Assembly: GCA_002495185.1 (NCBI GenBank)
Contig: DAEB01000021.1
Location: 1-8,537 of the forward strand
DNA: 8,537 bases
Source: Thermoplasmata archaeon UBA184
GTDB taxonomy: Archaea; Thermoplasmatota; Thermoplasmata; Lutacidiplasmatales; UBA184
Direction: 5' to 3'
The notes below the pieces were generated by a model, which was not told the DNA's origin, ran no database searches, and saw nothing but the letters and a program-made list of their open reading frames with translations. The translations under genes were made by a program, and so were the position numbers. The first letter of the stretch is position 1, and every line of letters starts with the position of its first letter. This document shows positions 6,271 through 8,537 of the stretch, in pieces.

Positions 6271-7884
6271 ATGATCCCCTCTCGTGTTTCGCGCGGCGCA
6301 GCCCCTCCCCCGGTCTTCGGCCGGGAGGAAATCCTCGAGGAGACCGACCGGCTCCTCGAACGGACCCAGGATGGCGCCGGGGCCGGTCTCCTCCTGATCG
6401 GGCCGGGCGGCATCGGCAAGACGCAGGTTCTGAACGCGGTGGTGGAGCGCGCCGCGAAGCGGGGCTTCACCGTGCTCACGGGCCGCGCGCTTCCGGAGGA
6501 ACTGCCTCCGGCGTTCTCCCTCCTTCGGGAGCTCCTCGAGTCGGAGCGAACCGCCGGCGAGATGGCGGCCGCCTCCTGGGCGCCCCCGCGCGTCGTGTTG
6601 GCCGGAGCCCCGGCGCGGGAAGGGCGAACGCCCCGGACCGCACCGTCGATGGGGCGGGCCTCCGGCGCCCCGGGCGGCGACCTCGACCAGACGCTCGCAC
6701 CGACCGCGCTCACCGTGGTGGACGGGCTTGGCACGGGTCGGGAGGAGATGTTCGCCCGGCTCGAGCAGCATCTCCTCGAACGCGCCCGGGACCAGCCGAT
6801 GCTGATCGCGGTCGACGACCTCCACTTCGCGGACGGCTCCACCCTTGAGTTCCTCCGGCTGTTCGCGGGCGAATTCCCGAAGCGGCGGGTCGCGTTCGTG
6901 GCGACCCTCGCCGAGTCGGCCGACCTGCCCGAGCGCACCCGCGACGCGGTCGAAACACTCTCGGGAGCACCGAACATCCTCTCGGTCCCCGTCCGACCGC
7001 TCAACGTGGTCGAGATGGAGGATTTCATTCGCTGGATCCTCGGCGGCCGGGCCCCGGACCGCAACGACGTACGCCGCTGGCACGCCCAGACCGACGGGAA
7101 CCCGCTCTTCGTCGAGCAGCTGGTCCGCACCGCCACCGGCTACATCACCCACCCCCGGCCCGCCTCCGAGGGGGCGCAGGGGGTCACCGAGATCCTGCTC
7201 GACCGGGTCCTCCGCCGGACCGGACGGGCCCCGCCCGCAGGCGGCGTCGATCTGCGGCCGCGCGTCTGGTTCAACGAGGATCTACGCAGCCGCAATTACT
7301 TCGTCCCGGGCGTGGCGGCCAACATTCTGCTCATGATCACGCTGATGCTGACGGCCCAGGCCATCATCCGGGAAAAGGAGATGGGCACGATGGAGCAGTT
7401 GATGGTCACGCCCATTCGACCGGCGGAGCTGATCCTCGGAAAAACGCTGCCGTTCGTGCTGGTCGGCTTCTTTGACATGATGCTGGTGCTGAGTGCGGCC
7501 CTGCTGATCTTCCACATTCCTTTCAACGGCAGCTTCCTGCTGCTGCTCTGCTCGACTTTACTGTTCCTGCTGACCACGCTCGGCGCGGGGCTGTTCATCT
7601 CGACCGTTTCGCGCACGCAGCAGCAGGCGAGCCTGATGACCAGCGTCCTGTTCCAGCCGTTCTTCATGCTGAGCGGATTTACGTTTCCAATTCGCAACAT
7701 GCCGCAGGTGGCGCAATGGCTGACGTTCCTGAATCCGGTGCGCTACTTCATGGAGATCGTCCGCGGCGTCTTCCTTCAGGGCGCAGGCGTCGCGGCGCTC
7801 TGGACGCAGATGACCGCGCTGGCGGTGTTCGGCGTGACGATTCTGTGGGTCAGCGTGCTGCGGTTCCAGAAGCACCTGGAGTAG
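6271..7884 (+). CDS. Hybrid reading frame: STAND/AAA_16 ATPase N-terminus joined to ABC-2 permease C-terminus
   Basis: The 537-codon frame has two unrelated parts. Residues 1 to about 325 are an AAA_16/STAND-type ATPase: FGREEILEETDRLLE (16-30) opens the domain, Walker A is GPGGIGKT (44-51), Walker B is MLIAVDDLHFAD (177-188), and GNPLFVEQL (276-284) is the typical late motif. Residues about 125-150 hold a Gly/Ala/Pro-rich insert. GVTEILLDRVL, about 20 residues before the break, is where family members pass into a winged helix, but here the frame instead enters the membrane part of a transporter (from about residue 331). ATG 6271 is supported by the TATA box 27 bp upstream. The ATPase presumably works with the winged-helix/TPR protein encoded just before it. 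The archaeal half is secure as an ATPase; the full-length fusion is probably an artefact of a sequence join, and the native C-terminus is lost. Confidence 0.8.
   Translation: MIPSRVSRGAAPPPVFGREEILEETDRLLERTQDGAGAGLLLIGPGGIGKTQVLNAVVERAAKRGFTVLTGRALPEELPPAFSLLRELLESERTAGEMAAASWAPPRVVLAGAPAREGRTPRTAPSMGRASGAPGGDLDQTLAPTALTVVDGLGTGREEMFARLEQHLLERARDQPMLIAVDDLHFADGSTLEFLRLFAGEFPKRRVAFVATLAESADLPERTRDAVETLSGAPNILSVPVRPLNVVEMEDFIRWILGGRAPDRNDVRRWHAQTDGNPLFVEQLVRTATGYITHPRPASEGAQGVTEILLDRVLRRTGRAPPAGGVDLRPRVWFNEDLRSRNYFVPGVAANILLMITLMLTAQAIIREKEMGTMEQLMVTPIRPAELILGKTLPFVLVGFFDMMLVLSAALLIFHIPFNGSFLLLLCSTLLFLLTTLGAGLFISTVSRTQQQASLMTSVLFQPFFMLSGFTFPIRNMPQVAQWLTFLNPVRYFMEIVRGVFLQGAGVAALWTQMTALAVFGVTILWVSVLRFQKHLE
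7240..7263. other. Abrupt junction between archaeal-like and bacterial-like sequence
   Basis: ATPase similarity fades after GRAPPAG (ending about 7242) and permease similarity begins at RVWFN (from 7261). By hand count, leucine codons in the ATPase part are about 25 CTC to 8 CTG, while the permease part has about 5 CTC to 27 CTG. GC also falls: one sampled 60-base line is 73% (5281-5340) and another 55% (7321-7380). The frame happens to stay open across the join. No transposon ends, target duplication or integrase signal is visible here. Confidence 0.8.
7261..7884 (+). pseudogene. ABC-2 type transporter permease, C-terminal fragment
   Basis: About 207 residues matching the second half of YhhJ/YbhR-like ABC-2 permeases, inner-membrane subunits of bacterial ABC exporters that work with an ATPase and often an HlyD-type adaptor. 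Visible: the opening RVWFNEDLRSRNYFVPGV, the cytoplasmic loop REKEMGTMEQLMVTPIRPAE with LILGK, the TLGAGLFISTVSRTQQQA stretch, the SGFTFPIRNMP loop and NPVRYFMEIVRGVFL, with about five hydrophobic helices (roughly hybrid-frame residues 346-366, 394-415, 421-443, 452-470, 512-530). The family's first helix and large extracytoplasmic domain, about 160-170 residues, are missing because the frame enters from the ATPase gene at the junction. It would not work alone. Codon use agrees with the NfeD gene, from which its stop is separated by 21 bp, convergently. Probably intact in its own genome. Confidence 0.85.
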
Positions 7885-7905
7885 GGGTGCGCGCGGGTGG
7901 GTTTG

Positions 7906-8537
7906 CTACTTTGGCTGTCTTGACGCAGGCTCGACCCGCAACTTCATTCCCTGGACCCCTACGACCTTCACTTCGGCGCCGGGTTCGACCGGCGCAGTTG
8001 AAACAGCGTCCCAGTATTCGCCGTGAACGAACACCTTGCCGGCCGGCGCAAGCGCAGTGAACGCGAGGCCGATCTCGTCAAGCATGGCTCCTTCCCCGGT
8101 GACGACTTTGTTAGCGCGGGCGCGAATCACCAGCGAAACCAGAAACATGGTGATCAGGGCGAAGGGCACGCTCACCGACAGCGCGGTGGAGAGACGGATG
8201 CGCACTTCCGGCGGCCCGTTGATCAGCAACAGCGCGCCCAGCACCATCGCAAGCGTGCCGCCCGCGCCCAGAACCCCGTGCGAGGCGAATTTCGCTTCCA
8301 GAACGAACATGGCCGCGCCGAGAATCAACAGCGCCGCGCCAATCCAGTTGATCGGCAGCACCGCGAGCCCGGAAAGGCCCAGCAGCGCCAGGATGCCTCC
8401 CGCCACGCCCGGGAAGATCAGGCCTGGCGCGCTGAATTCGACGTAAATCCCCAGCGCGCCCAGGATCAGCAGGATGAACGCGATGTTGGGATCGGTGAGG
8501 ATCGCCAGCAGCGCGGTGCGCCAGCCCGGCGGCCGCG
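7906..8537 (-). CDS. NfeD family membrane protein, long form, C-terminal part (5' end outside window)
   Basis: The frame is open to the right edge: 209 residues are visible, and an annotation starting at the GTG at 8406 would cut the protein within its first membrane region. The part before that reads LLAILTDPNIAFILLILG and then YVEFSAPGLIFPGVAGG, the conserved entry to the NfeD membrane domain. Four hydrophobic helices follow, with FASHGVLGAGG between the third and fourth, then a fifth (about VPFALITMFLVSLVIRAR). The C-terminal soluble OB-fold domain includes IGLAFTALAPAGKVFVHGEYWDA. The residues before the first helix suggest the long form, whose ClpP-class serine protease domain would lie beyond the edge. 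NfeD proteins act at the membrane, commonly alongside a stomatin/SPFH protein in their operon, not visible here. Codon use is bacterial-like, matching the permease fragment. Confidence 0.9.
   Translation of the reverse strand, partial: RPPGWRTALLAILTDPNIAFILLILGALGIYVEFSAPGLIFPGVAGGILALLGLSGLAVLPINWIGAALLILGAAMFVLEAKFASHGVLGAGGTLAMVLGALLLINGPPEVRIRLSTALSVSVPFALITMFLVSLVIRARANKVVTGEGAMLDEIGLAFTALAPAGKVFVHGEYWDAVSTAPVEPGAEVKVVGVQGMKLRVEPASRQPK

Noticed and set aside
5224..7152. A 642-codon open frame on the minus strand opposite the winged-helix/TPR and ATPase genes
   Set aside because: It is a shadow of GC-rich codon structure: charged, domain-free translation, while the plus strand shows clear TPR, winged-helix and Walker motifs.
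6271..7884. A natural ATPase-permease fusion, as in some ABC transporters
   Set aside because: The ATPase is STAND/AAA_16-type, with no ABC signature motif, and the permease lacks its first helix and extracytoplasmic domain; composition changes exactly at the join.
7885..7905. Terminator between the convergent permease and NfeD genes
   Set aside because: Only 21 bases, G-rich, with no inverted repeat.
7254..8537. The 9-mer GCGGCCGCG (containing a NotI site) at both the junction (7254-7262) and the right window edge (8529-8537), suggesting a cloned fragment
   Set aside because: The same NotI octamer also occurs at 1163-1170 and 6565-6572 inside normal archaeal genes, and one or two are expected by chance at this GC. 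The coincidence is notable but not evidence of a cloning join.

Overview
The window holds two sequences that do not look as if they came from one genome. Bases 1 to about 7245 are very GC-rich and look archaeal. Evidence for this is an archaeal-type prolyl-tRNA synthetase with a C-terminal zinc module, a DUF373 membrane protein (an archaeal family), leucine codons dominated by CTC, and several genes whose ATG lies about 27-32 bp after the centre of a TATA-like element, as expected for leaderless archaeal transcripts. A high-GC euryarchaeal lineage, possibly of the Thermoplasmatota, is my best guess, held weakly. Bases from about 7255 to 8537 look bacterial. They carry the C-terminal half of a YhhJ/YbhR-like ABC-2 transporter permease and the C-terminal half of a long-form NfeD protein, with CTG as the main leucine codon and visibly lower GC.

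Layout of the archaeal part: the 3' portion of a glutamate dehydrogenase gene (1-798, +) is followed by a purine-type phosphoribosyltransferase (842-1456, +). Convergent to it is a DUF373 multi-pass membrane protein (1512-2597, -). A 187-bp divergent intergenic region separates that gene from proS (2785-4212, +). Convergent to proS is a small membrane protein of two predicted TM helices (4240-4500, -). Divergent from that, across 120 bp with a TATA-like box for each direction, is a winged-helix/TPR protein (4621-6246, +). Its stop codon lies inside the TATA box of the next gene, a STAND/AAA_16-type ATPase starting at 6271.

The two last archaeal genes look like a regulatory pair. The winged-helix and TPR part that normally follows the ATPase within one STAND-type polypeptide sits here in its own gene, upstream of the ATPase. 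A perfect 12-bp palindrome lies between the ATPase gene's TATA box and its ATG, which suggests an operator. The native 3' end of the ATPase gene is missing.

At about 7240-7263 the ATPase reading frame runs without a stop into the middle of the bacterial permease, giving a 537-codon hybrid. Neither half is a complete family member. An abrupt codon and composition switch at the same point makes a chimeric assembly or cloning join the most likely explanation, with a real recombination event the less likely alternative. No RNA genes, CRISPR arrays, insertion sequences or convincing T-rich terminators were seen, and no gene-free stretch exceeds 300 bases.
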